From assembly GCF_900188095.1 (NCBI RefSeq), contig NZ_FZOT01000022.1, forward strand, positions 1 to 56,756: DNA of 56,756 nucleotides, given 5' to 3'. The position numbers were made by a program, and so were the translations under genes. This document shows positions 24,835-31,553 of the stretch, piece after piece. Origin of the DNA: Noviherbaspirillum humi. Lineage in GTDB: Bacteria > Pseudomonadota > Gammaproteobacteria > Burkholderiales > Burkholderiaceae_D. The notes below the pieces were generated by a model. That model was given only the letters and a program-made list of their open reading frames with translations, made no database searches and was not told the DNA's origin. Positions within the stretch are counted from its first letter, which is position 1, and each line of letters begins with the position of its first letter.

Positions 24835-24864
24835 TTGACTCCTTTCGGTATAGCGTTCTATACT
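24835..24864 (+). promoter_or_regulatory. Rightward early promoter
   Basis: TTGACT, 18 bases, TATACT; the same hexamers and spacing as the minus promoter at 23790-23819. The operator palindrome ends directly at its -35. It drives the Cro-like gene and the replication genes. Confidence 0.75.
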
Positions 24865-24887
24865 GCAATTGTCTATTGGAAATTATC

Positions 24888-25148
24888 ATGTGCCTAAGAA
24901 CTGAACATGAAGCTTTAAAAGAAGCGATCTCTATCGTCGGCTCGGCGACCGCCTTGGCTGCAGGCTTGGGAATTACTAAGGGAGCGGTCTCGCAATGGAA
25001 GGAGAGCGCCAGAAAAGTCCCAGCTGAGCATTGCCCTGGCATTGAGCGGTTAACCAATGGAGCCGTGCGATGCGAAGAGCTCCGTCCAGATGTGGATTGG
25101 GGCTATATCCGCGCATCGATCACGCTGCCTTCCAAGGACGCTCCATGA
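24888..25148 (+). CDS. Cro-like / YdaS-type regulator
   Basis: An 86-residue protein whose N-terminal part, ALKEAISIVGSATALAAGLG plus ITKGAVSQW, is the helix-turn-helix of YdaS/Cro-like proteins, with AEHCPGIERLTNGAVRCEEL after it. It is divergent from the repressor and should act as the lytic-switch partner. ATG 24888 lies 24 bases after the -10 of the rightward promoter. Confidence 0.85.
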   Translation: MCLRTEHEALKEAISIVGSATALAAGLGITKGAVSQWKESARKVPAEHCPGIERLTNGAVRCEELRPDVDWGYIRASITLPSKDAP

Positions 25149-25318
25149 CAGTCAAGATGGTCTCGCTTCCCTCAACAGCCGACGCACCTGCAGCCAAGCC
25201 TTCCTTGATAGTCCACGCCGTCCAGCAATCTGGGCGAAATAGCGCCGCTTCGGCCGGGTCACATGTCGTGCGATGCGCTGGTCGGTCAACGCGCGCATCC
25301 GTTTCGTCAGTCTTTTGA
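25145..25318 (+). CDS. Small hypothetical protein
   Basis: A 57-residue frame (MTVKMVSLPSTADAPAAKPS, then LIVHAVQQSGRNSAASAG) whose ATG overlaps the Cro-like stop by ATGA, in line with coupling. The Ala/Ser-rich composition gives no family. A minus-strand frame over 25120-25455 competes but has no operon context. Confidence 0.45.
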   Translation: MTVKMVSLPSTADAPAAKPSLIVHAVQQSGRNSAASAGSHVVRCAGRSTRASVSSVF

Positions 25319-25329
25319 GAGGTCGGGTC

Positions 25330-25668
25330 ATGACTCACCTGGTAAGGGCACACGTCGACGCAGTGGTTTTCCATGAAAACGGCGTCTTCATCGAAGGTTC
25401 GGTTCCGGTTGATGACTTTTGGGTGAACTTTGGCGACCAGATTGGCCACGGTCACTTCGTCCTGCTTGAAGCTAGAGCGATCACGGGAAAAGGAACGTTC
25501 GCATTGCGTGAATTGCGTCCGGCGTGTGGTCCAGCCCCATGCCCAGTAATTTCATCGTTAGGTGTTTTATGGCGTCGGCAGGCAGCGATCGAAGCGCATC
25601 AGTCCATTTCTTCTTTTCTGGCGGCGGGAGATCCGATTTCTCGATCGTTAGCTCCATCAAAGACCTGA
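25330..25668 (+). CDS. Hypothetical protein, overlapping a convergent gene
   Basis: From ATG 25330 the frame reads MTHLVRAHVDAVVFHENGVF then IEGSVPVDDFWVNFGDQIGH, with good protein character up to about base 25500. After that it overlaps the convergent gene at 25481-25969, and its sequence looks like the antisense of that gene. The true protein may have lost its end. Confidence 0.4.
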   Translation: MTHLVRAHVDAVVFHENGVFIEGSVPVDDFWVNFGDQIGHGHFVLLEARAITGKGTFALRELRPACGPAPCPVISSLGVLWRRQAAIEAHQSISSFLAAGDPISRSLAPSKT

Positions 25669-25969
25669 TGGTGTCGTCATGAAGCTTAACCGTCACCGTA
25701 CCCAGGATGGCACTCATGCCGCCGTCGTCGGCAAGGAAGTCCAGGCCGCGCGCAGTAATTCTGGACCCGGTCGAGGCGTAGTTGCCGTCCATGTACGACC
25801 GCAGTCCAGATTCGACCAATCCATGCTCCTCAAGGTAAAGCAGGTTGGCAATGCGGCGTTCGTTTACTTCGTCCGACAACTCGGGGGTAAAGACGCATTC
25901 ACGAGTGTTCGGATATTCGACAGCAAGCAATTCAAGCAGCTCTCTTTGTAGAGCGCGATCGAGTTTCAT
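25481..25969 (-). CDS. Hypothetical protein, helical
   Basis: A 162-residue protein with a winged-helix-like N-terminal half (DRALQRELLELLAVEYPNTR, ERRIANLLYLEEHGLVESGL, STGSRITARGLDFLADDGG) and a helical C-terminal half. The pattern suggests a DNA-binding domain, but no named family can be given. It is oriented against the surrounding plus-strand early genes, as accessory phage genes sometimes are. Confidence 0.7.
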   Translation of the reverse strand: MKLDRALQRELLELLAVEYPNTRECVFTPELSDEVNERRIANLLYLEEHGLVESGLRSYMDGNYASTGSRITARGLDFLADDGGMSAILGTVTVKLHDDTIRSLMELTIEKSDLPPPEKKKWTDALRSLPADAIKHLTMKLLGMGLDHTPDAIHAMRTFLFP

Positions 25970-26101
25970 GGGGGTTTCTTCGTTAAGAAGTTGTTGTTGG
26001 GGAATAGCAATGTATCACGGTGGAACTCCCGCCCTATTTGAAGTACCTACAGTTTAGTTGCCAAAAATAAATATCAAAACCACAAAGAAAGGGAGAGGTC
26101 G

Positions 26102-26575
26102 GTGGAACTTCGCAAAGCGTATCAAACGATGATCAAGGCCTTCGCCGGCGGCTGGGATGCCATGGCCGCGGCGCTCGGCACCTCTAAGGACAGCCTGGAA
26201 AACCGGATCTATGAGCGCAAGGGCCAGTCGATGCTGGTCGAGATCGCGCTGCAGATGCAGTCCTTCTCCGACACTACGCATTTCGCCGAAGCGATCGCCA
26301 CCATCAGCGGCGGCACCTTCGTCAAGCTGCCGAACGTGGACCACGTCGACAATGACGACATCCTGGCCAAGATGAATCAACTGCACGTCGAACTCGGCCA
26401 GTGGTGCGGCAAGTTCGCCCTGGCGACCGCCGACGGCGAAATCGACACCCGCGAGCGCGCTGACCTGTCGGCCGTGGTCGATGCAATGCACCGCACGCTC
26501 GACGAGATCAAGGCGCTGACGTTCCGCGCCTACTGCCGCGACACCGACACCGTCCTGCTCAGATCCAAGGAGTAA
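26102..26575 (+). CDS. CII/CP76-like phage regulatory protein (YmfL type)
   Basis: A 157-residue protein from GTG 26102 with GGGAGAGG upstream. The N-terminal helix-turn-helix AYQTMIKAFAGGWDAMAAAL, then GTSKDSLENRIYERKGQ, fits the phage regulatory CII (CP76)/YmfL family, which binds DNA in the early region. A helical C-terminal half ends DEIKALTFRAYCRDTDTVLL. It is followed at once by the next early gene. Confidence 0.75.
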   Translation: MELRKAYQTMIKAFAGGWDAMAAALGTSKDSLENRIYERKGQSMLVEIALQMQSFSDTTHFAEAIATISGGTFVKLPNVDHVDNDDILAKMNQLHVELGQWCGKFALATADGEIDTRERADLSAVVDAMHRTLDEIKALTFRAYCRDTDTVLLRSKE

Positions 26576-26581
26576 GCGGTG

Positions 26582-26887
26582 ATGGTCTCGATTCCGAAGA
26601 AAGTCCCTATGCCGCGTTTTCGCGGCTCGCGCAAGCCGGCCACGCAGCTGACCGATGCCATCCAGCGCATCCTCACCCGCGCCAAGTCCAGCCCGCATCC
26701 GTTTGCCGTATTCGTCAACGGCGGCGCCCTGGTGCTGTCGAACATGAATTCGCTTCACTTCAAAACCTTCCACCAGCGTTATCCGGACGCGCTAATCGCG
26801 ATTTACGGACCCGGCCTGACCGTCACCGCCGTGCTGGACGATCTGCGCGAGCACTTCCCGGATGAGGTGGCGCATGACCACGCCTGA
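26582..26887 (+). CDS. Hypothetical early phage protein
   Basis: A 101-residue protein starting MVSIPKKVPMPRFRGSRKPA, basic at the N-terminus, then ATQLTDAIQRILTRAKSSPH and IAIYGPGLTVTAVLDDLREH. AAGGAG lies at the end of the preceding gene. It overlaps the primase gene by 14 bases. Family not recognised. Confidence 0.6.
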   Translation: MVSIPKKVPMPRFRGSRKPATQLTDAIQRILTRAKSSPHPFAVFVNGGALVLSNMNSLHFKTFHQRYPDALIAIYGPGLTVTAVLDDLREHFPDEVAHDHA

Positions 26888-29111
26888 CGCAATCATCGAC
26901 ATTGCGCTGGTGCCGGCGTCTCTGCGGCGCCGCTGCCAGTGGCTGCTCTGGCGCTTCGAGCCCGGTGACAAGAAGCCGAAGAAGATGCCGTATTACTCCA
27001 GCGGCAATCGCCGCGTTGGTAAGCAGGGCGATGAAGCCGACCGCGCCGCGCTCGTCACGCTTGACCAGGCGCTGCAGGTGGTTCAGGCCAGCAATGGCCG
27101 CTACTCTGGCGTTGGCTTCGCGTTTCTGCCTGGTGACGGCCTGATCGGTATCGATATCGATGGCTGCATCAAGCGCGAAACCGGCGAAATCACGGAAATG
27201 GCGCAGAAGATCATCGACGCCTGCGCCTCCTACACCGAATATTCGCCGTCGGGCACCGGCGTGCACATTATCGTGGCCGGTGAATCCGACACCTTTAAGT
27301 CGAACGAGATCGGCCTGGAAGTGTTTTGTGGACGTCAATACTTTACGTTCACCGCGAAGCCGTACATGGGGTGCAGCAGCGAGATTGCGCCGATCTCGGC
27401 GACCGTGCTCAACCGCCTGCGGATCACCGTCAAGGGCGCCAAGCATGTGGCGCGCACGGCAGCGGCTCCCATGGTCGGGCCTGTTGATGAGCGGGCCAAG
27501 CTGGAATCGGCGCTGGCGGTGATCCCAGCCGATTGCGGCTACGACGAGTGGATCCGGGTCGGCATGGGTATCTATGACGCTCTCGGCGAAGCGGGGTTAG
27601 GGGTATGGGACTATTGGTCGTCCAAAGCCAGCAAGTACGGCGGATTGAAAGACCTGGAGTCGCATTGGAAATCTTTCGGCGGCGGCAGCATCACGGCAGC
27701 GACAGTCTACAAAATGGCGGTCGACCGCGGCTGGCGGCCGCCGAAGCCGGCACGAGAAAAGCCGGTACCGGCACTGAAGGCCGCTTCTACCCCTGTCCCG
27801 GCTGGCGCGGTGGCGCCTGGTCCTCACGATGAAGATGAGAAGACGTGGCGCGATGGCCTGATCGTCAAGCCGCGCGGCGGCCTCGAGGATTGCAGGGAAA
27901 ACGTCTACATCGTGCTGATGAATGACGATCAGCTGAAGGGGCTGATTGCCCTAAATGAATTCTCCCAGCTGCAGGTGAAACGCCGTGTGCCGCCCTGGGG
28001 TGGCGAGGTAGGCGAGTGGACCGAAGCGGACGATTTCAAGCTAGGCCATTACTTGGTCGATCACTACAACATCCTGATCAAGTCGGATGGCGCCATTGAA
28101 AAGGCAGTCGCCCAGGCGGCACGCGAGAATCAGTTCAATCCGGTGGTCGAGTATCTGCGCTCGCTAGAGTGGGATGGCGAACCGCGCCTGCATCTGTGGC
28201 TGACCGAGGCCATGGGCGCGGAGCCGACCCGGTACAACGCACTGATCGGGACGTTGTTTCTGATGTCGATGGTAGCGCGTGCTTTCCACCCTGGCTGCCA
28301 GATGGATTACATGCCGGTGTTCGAGGGCGGGCAGGGTGCCGGCAAATCGTCAGCCCTGCGCGTGCTCGGCGGCGACTGGTACAGCGAGACGCCGTTCAAG
28401 ATCGGCGACAAGGATGCGTATTTAGCGATCCAGGGCGTGTGGCTGTACGAAATCGCGGAGCTGGATTCGTTCAACAAGGCCGACTCCACCTCCATCAAGG
28501 CCTTCATCACCAATAAAACCGACCGCTTCCGAGCGCCGTACGGGCGCCGCATGCTGAACGTCTTGCGTCGCACCTGCTTTGCCGCCACGACGAACCAGGA
28601 CGAGTACCTGAAGGATTCCACAGGCAACCGGCGTAGCTGGCCGGTGCGCTGCGGCATGATCCAACTGGAGCGACTGGCCGAAATGCGCGATCAGCTGTTT
28701 GCCGAGGCGGTCAACCTGATCGATCAGGGGCATAAGTGGCACCCAACTCGCGAAGAGCAGCGCGAACTGATCGAGCCGGAACAGGAGGCACGCGAGCTGG
28801 CCGATCCATGGGAGCCGCGCATCCAGCGCTATGTCGATGGCCAGCCGTTGTACCTGGGCGGCACGCCGCCGGCCGGTGGAGCGATCAACGAGGTGACTTC
28901 GGAAGAGCTGCTCACCAAGGCGCTGGAGATTGAGATCGGCAAGATCAGCGGTGCCAAGACCGAGACCATGCGCATTGCTTCGGTCATGAAGCGGCTGGGA
29001 TGGGAAAAGAAACGGCAGCCCAGCGGGCGCCGGGAGTGGTATTACGCCCGGCCAAAGGAGCTGCCGGTCGCGCCAGCGGAGCAAGGGGTAGAAGATGATT
29101 TGCCAATATAG
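26874..29111 (+). CDS. Primase/helicase with VapE-type ATPase domain
   Basis: A 745-residue replication protein. Residues 1-200 resemble a primase-polymerase domain (GVGFAFLPGDGLIGIDIDGC, YTEYSPSGTGVHIIVAG, and GLEVFCGRQYFTFT). A PriCT-2-like segment follows (about 200-285: YDEWIRVGMGIYDALGEAGL). The C-terminal VapE/D5-type ATPase has Walker A GGQGAGKSS near 485, then IAELDSFNKADSTSIKAFIT and TNQDEYLKDSTGNRRSWPV. It should prime and unwind DNA at the phage origin. The ATG overlaps the upstream gene. The repeat array directly downstream fits an origin. Confidence 0.9.
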   Translation: MTTPDAIIDIALVPASLRRRCQWLLWRFEPGDKKPKKMPYYSSGNRRVGKQGDEADRAALVTLDQALQVVQASNGRYSGVGFAFLPGDGLIGIDIDGCIKRETGEITEMAQKIIDACASYTEYSPSGTGVHIIVAGESDTFKSNEIGLEVFCGRQYFTFTAKPYMGCSSEIAPISATVLNRLRITVKGAKHVARTAAAPMVGPVDERAKLESALAVIPADCGYDEWIRVGMGIYDALGEAGLGVWDYWSSKASKYGGLKDLESHWKSFGGGSITAATVYKMAVDRGWRPPKPAREKPVPALKAASTPVPAGAVAPGPHDEDEKTWRDGLIVKPRGGLEDCRENVYIVLMNDDQLKGLIALNEFSQLQVKRRVPPWGGEVGEWTEADDFKLGHYLVDHYNILIKSDGAIEKAVAQAARENQFNPVVEYLRSLEWDGEPRLHLWLTEAMGAEPTRYNALIGTLFLMSMVARAFHPGCQMDYMPVFEGGQGAGKSSALRVLGGDWYSETPFKIGDKDAYLAIQGVWLYEIAELDSFNKADSTSIKAFITNKTDRFRAPYGRRMLNVLRRTCFAATTNQDEYLKDSTGNRRSWPVRCGMIQLERLAEMRDQLFAEAVNLIDQGHKWHPTREEQRELIEPEQEARELADPWEPRIQRYVDGQPLYLGGTPPAGGAINEVTSEELLTKALEIEIGKISGAKTETMRIASVMKRLGWEKKRQPSGRREWYYARPKELPVAPAEQGVEDDLPI

Positions 29112-29120
29112 CAGCAGCAA

Positions 29121-29368
29121 TCCGTCTAACCCGTCCAACCGTCTAACCTCCGGTTTTGAGGTTAGACGGCGCAAACCAGCATGGCATAAGGCTTCGTCTA
29201 ACCTCCTAACCTGCCTAACCTGTTTCCCACGTATACACGCGAGGCATGGGCCGTAATACAGCTATAGAAATAAAAAGTAGGTTAGGTAGGTTAGGAGGTT
29301 AGACGAAGCCATGTTCTAAAAGGCTTGCAGCCGTCTAACCTTGAAACGGCAGGTTAGGAGGTTGGACG
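29121..29368. repeat. CGTCTAACC repeat and hairpin array (candidate replication origin)
   Basis: About 250 bases packed with CGTCTAACC or its complement: 29123-29131, 29132-29140 (CGTCCAACC), 29140-29148, 29160-29168 (inverted), 29195-29203, 29297-29305 (inverted), 29332-29340 and 29360-29368 (inverted, one change). Extra CCTAACC or GGTTAGG cores lie between them. A 12-bp perfect hairpin spans 29139-29169. A 32-bp inverted repeat with one mismatch pairs 29190-29221 with 29279-29310 around a 57-base AT-richer loop. Iterated sites beside a primase gene suggest an origin; control of the next gene is the alternative. Confidence 0.85.
29356..29361 (+). promoter_or_regulatory. Ribosome binding site embedded in the last repeat
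   Basis: AGGAGG lies inside a GGTTAGGAGGTTGGACG repeat copy, 6 bases before GTG 29368. The same AGGAGG occurs in the right arm of the 32-bp inverted repeat, 12 bases before an ATG-TTC-TAA mini-frame at 29311. Confidence 0.6.
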
Positions 29369-29571
29369 TGAAGAAGGATTTGCGAAACGAGATACCGGAA
29401 GTCAGCCGCTTCATCGACTCGCTGCGGGATGCGTTCGGCAAGGAAATGATCGACGCTCAGATCCGCAAGGGCATGAAAGGCGAGCGAACCTTCTATGCAC
29501 GCGAAAACGGCATCGAGCTCGGCACGAAGGTCTGCCAGGAAGTTAAACATGAACAAGGAGATGGCAAATGA
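29368..29571 (+). CDS. Small hypothetical protein
   Basis: A 67-residue protein from GTG 29368 (VKKDLRNEIPEVSRFIDSLR, then DAFGKEMIDAQIRKGMKGE). The start is fixed by AGGAGG. Helical and charged, no family recognised. It precedes the Q-like gene with an ATGA overlap, so the two are coupled. Confidence 0.6.
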   Translation: MKKDLRNEIPEVSRFIDSLRDAFGKEMIDAQIRKGMKGERTFYARENGIELGTKVCQEVKHEQGDGK

Positions 29572-29936
29572 TCGAATGGGTACATGTGCGCCTGGAGCGC
29601 TGGGGCGAATGGGCATCGGGCCGGCAGAGAATTGGCGGATGCGGCATCTCGTCGGCGTATCAGCTGGTGCATGCGCGCAGCACGGCCACGCCGGACCCGC
29701 TGGCGCATGGGGAAGAGATGGAAATTGATGCGGCGCTGGCCGCCATCAAACTGCGCCGCCCACAGCTGTATGACGTCGCCTATGCGCGCTATGTACAGTG
29801 CCTGTCAAATCTCACCATTGCTGGGCGCACGCACTGCCACGTCGACACCGTGTACAACCGCCTGAACGCGCTGCATAAACTGATCGACAAGCATATAACC
29901 GAGCGCCGCGCAAGAGCCGTACGCAGGGCCGCGTGA
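29568..29936 (+). CDS. Q-like late antiterminator
   Basis: A 122-residue protein with the layout of phage antitermination Q/RusA-region regulators: ERWGEWASGRQRIGGCGISS near the N-terminus and a C-terminal helix-turn-helix-like part (LSNLTIAGRTHCHVDTVYNR, then LNALHKLIDKHI). The position supports this: it is the last early gene, followed by a gene-free leader and a strong terminator before the late operon. It should let RNA polymerase read through late terminators. The exact Q subfamily is uncertain. Confidence 0.7.
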   Translation: MIEWVHVRLERWGEWASGRQRIGGCGISSAYQLVHARSTATPDPLAHGEEMEIDAALAAIKLRRPQLYDVAYARYVQCLSNLTIAGRTHCHVDTVYNRLNALHKLIDKHITERRARAVRRAA

Positions 29937-30107
29937 AACTTTTCTGGAAAACGGCGTGCAGCAGAGGGCTAGAAACCCTCCGAGAAAACCCCTACGATTC
30001 CGCTACACTTTGCAGCGCGTACGAAATGAAGAAATAACCGAACATTTTCGAACTCGCCGCATCCCAGTTTCATGTGTCTCCTCCAGCTCTCCCTTGAGAT
30101 GGATTTC
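29937..30107 (+). promoter_or_regulatory. Probable late-operon leader and promoter region
   Basis: No gene. A TACACT -10-like box lies near 30003-30008, without a good -35, as is common at Q-dependent promoters. Transcription from here would meet the terminator at 30108-30140. Confidence 0.4.
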
Positions 30108-30140
30108 GCCGCCACGCTGATTCAGCCTGGCGGCTTTTTT
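30108..30140 (+). terminator. Strong terminator in the late leader (tR'-like)
   Basis: GCCGCCA (30108-30114) pairs with TGGCGGC (30128-30134), and GCTGA/TCAGC pairs inside. TTTTTTATT follows. It precedes all late genes and is probably the target of the Q-like protein. Confidence 0.85.
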
Positions 30141-30158
30141 ATTCCTGAAGGATTGGCG

Positions 30159-30320
30159 ATGGGTAAAGCACGTTGGATCGGCGAGCCGCAGAAATGCGGC
30201 CATCCCGGATGCAAGGACAAGCAGGAACAGCCGCACGACGGCTTCTGTCCTGCGCACCTGCGCCAGTACTTCGCCATCCGCCCGCCCAAGCGTGGCAACC
30301 CGCCGCAAGCTGCCCGGTAA
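30159..30320 (+). CDS. Small zinc-binding-like protein
   Basis: A 53-residue protein with QKCGHPGCKDK and HDGFCPAHLRQY, a Cys/His arrangement like a small zinc finger or HNH-type knuckle. GAAGGA precedes ATG 30159. Several phages carry a short protein of this kind next to terminase genes; the role is unknown. Confidence 0.6.
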   Translation: MGKARWIGEPQKCGHPGCKDKQEQPHDGFCPAHLRQYFAIRPPKRGNPPQAAR

Positions 30321-30332
30321 CGATCGCCGCCG

Positions 30333-30923
30333 ATGCTCTTCGCCTCCGTCAAGCACAACATCGCCGAGGTCGTCAAAGGCCTGAACGACGTGGCCAAGAC
30401 GCAGCTGCCATTCGCGATTGCCAAGGGGTTGACGGACACGGCCAAGGAAGTGCGCATCAAGATGACCGATGCGCTGCCGAACCAGTTCGACAAGCCGACG
30501 CCGTTTACCATGCGCGCCTTCGGCTATACGCCAGCGACCAAGGCCAGGCAGATCGCCACCGTGTTCGTGCGGCATGAGCAATTGAAATACCTGCAGTTTC
30601 AGATTGATGGCGGCGTGCGCTCGCCAGCCCGGCGCGCGCTGCTGATCCCGAAAGGGGTGCGCCTGAATCAATACGGCAACATGACGCGCGGCGCGATCAA
30701 GAAGCTGTTATCTCGGCCCGATGTCTTCAGCGGCAAAGTCGATGGCGTGCCCGGCATCTATCAGCGCAAGGGTGGCAAGGTGATCCTGCTGGTGGCGTAT
30801 GCGGACCAGGTGAAGTACCGGCGTCGCTATCCGTTCGCCGAGATCGGCCAGCGCGCTGTCTCGAAAGCCTTCGATGGCCACTTCAGCGCCGCCATTGCGA
30901 AGGCAGTGGCCACCATGCGATGA
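30333..30923 (+). CDS. Phage protein, possible virion component
   Basis: A 196-residue protein (LNDVAKTQLPFAIAKGLTDT, KPTPFTMRAFGYTPATKA, SPARRALLIPKGVRLNQYG). The N-terminal half resembles minor tail or HK97-gp10-like proteins, which begin with helices of this type, but I cannot name the family. It lies between the late terminator and the small terminase gene. Confidence 0.6.
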   Translation: MLFASVKHNIAEVVKGLNDVAKTQLPFAIAKGLTDTAKEVRIKMTDALPNQFDKPTPFTMRAFGYTPATKARQIATVFVRHEQLKYLQFQIDGGVRSPARRALLIPKGVRLNQYGNMTRGAIKKLLSRPDVFSGKVDGVPGIYQRKGGKVILLVAYADQVKYRRRYPFAEIGQRAVSKAFDGHFSAAIAKAVATMR

Positions 30924-30925
30924 GG

Positions 30926-30970
30926 CCCGGGTGGTGCGCGGGTCCTTCCGCGGGGTCCCGGGCGCACGGG
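30926..30970. promoter_or_regulatory. Candidate cos region
   Basis: A GC-rich stretch with nested inverted repeats directly before the terminase genes: GTGCGC (30934-30939) with GCGCAC (30962-30967), and CCCGGG twice. It includes GGGTCCTTCCGCGGGGTCC. Lambda-type terminases cut at such sites upstream of their own genes. Confidence 0.4.
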
Positions 30971-31022
30971 TAATTCGCACCCCGATCGCGCGCTACTTAC
31001 AAAAATTTGCTTAGGGGGTTGT

Positions 31023-31553
31023 GTGGTAGATCTGCAGGCGACCATGACACAAGGTGCCTTTGGCAACTTGGTCGGGATTAGCCAGCAGGCCGTCAGCGAC
31101 ATGCTGTCTCGCGGCGTCATCCAGCCTGGCGGTACTGCCGGCGACTGGCTTGCCCAGTATTGCCACCACTTGCGCGAGCAGGCGGCGGGCCGGGCTGCGG
31201 CCGGTGACCTCGACCTGGCGGCTGAACGTGCAAGATTGGCTAAGGCGCAGCGCGAAAAAATTGAGATGCAGAACGAGGTTACCCGTCGCATGCTCGCATC
31301 TGTCGATGTTCTGCAGGAAGTTGTCGCCCGATCCGGGCGCCGCATATCAGGCGTCCTCGAAGCGATCCCTGTGCAATTGAAACGCCGCTCCAGTCTGACG
31401 CCAGATGACCTCGACTTCATTACCCGCGAGATCGTCAAGGCTCGCAATCAGGCGGCGAGCATCACGGTCCTCGATTTGCTAGATGAGGACGACGTAGAGG
31501 ACCCTGATGGGACGGAAGATCAATCTGAGGCTGGTGGACCTGACGGAGATTGA
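31023..31553 (+). CDS. Terminase small subunit, Nu1-like
   Basis: A 176-residue DNA-packaging protein from GTG 31023 (ATG 31044 is possible). The N-terminal helix-turn-helix GAFGNLVGISQQAVSDMLSR, then GVIQPGG, recognises cos. The middle ARLAKAQREKIEMQNEVTRR is the usual linker. An acidic C-terminus contacts the large subunit. It overlaps the large-subunit gene by 47 bases. Confidence 0.85.
   Translation: MVDLQATMTQGAFGNLVGISQQAVSDMLSRGVIQPGGTAGDWLAQYCHHLREQAAGRAAAGDLDLAAERARLAKAQREKIEMQNEVTRRMLASVDVLQEVVARSGRRISGVLEAIPVQLKRRSSLTPDDLDFITREIVKARNQAASITVLDLLDEDDVEDPDGTEDQSEAGGPDGD

Noticed and set aside
29121-29368. Repeat cluster as a CRISPR array
   Set aside because: Repeats are 9 bases, occur in both orientations and lack spacers of constant length; no cas genes are near.
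30333-30923. Minor tail protein Z (GpZ) assignment
   Set aside because: Only general resemblance; diagnostic GpZ motifs are not visible, so it is left as a possible virion protein.
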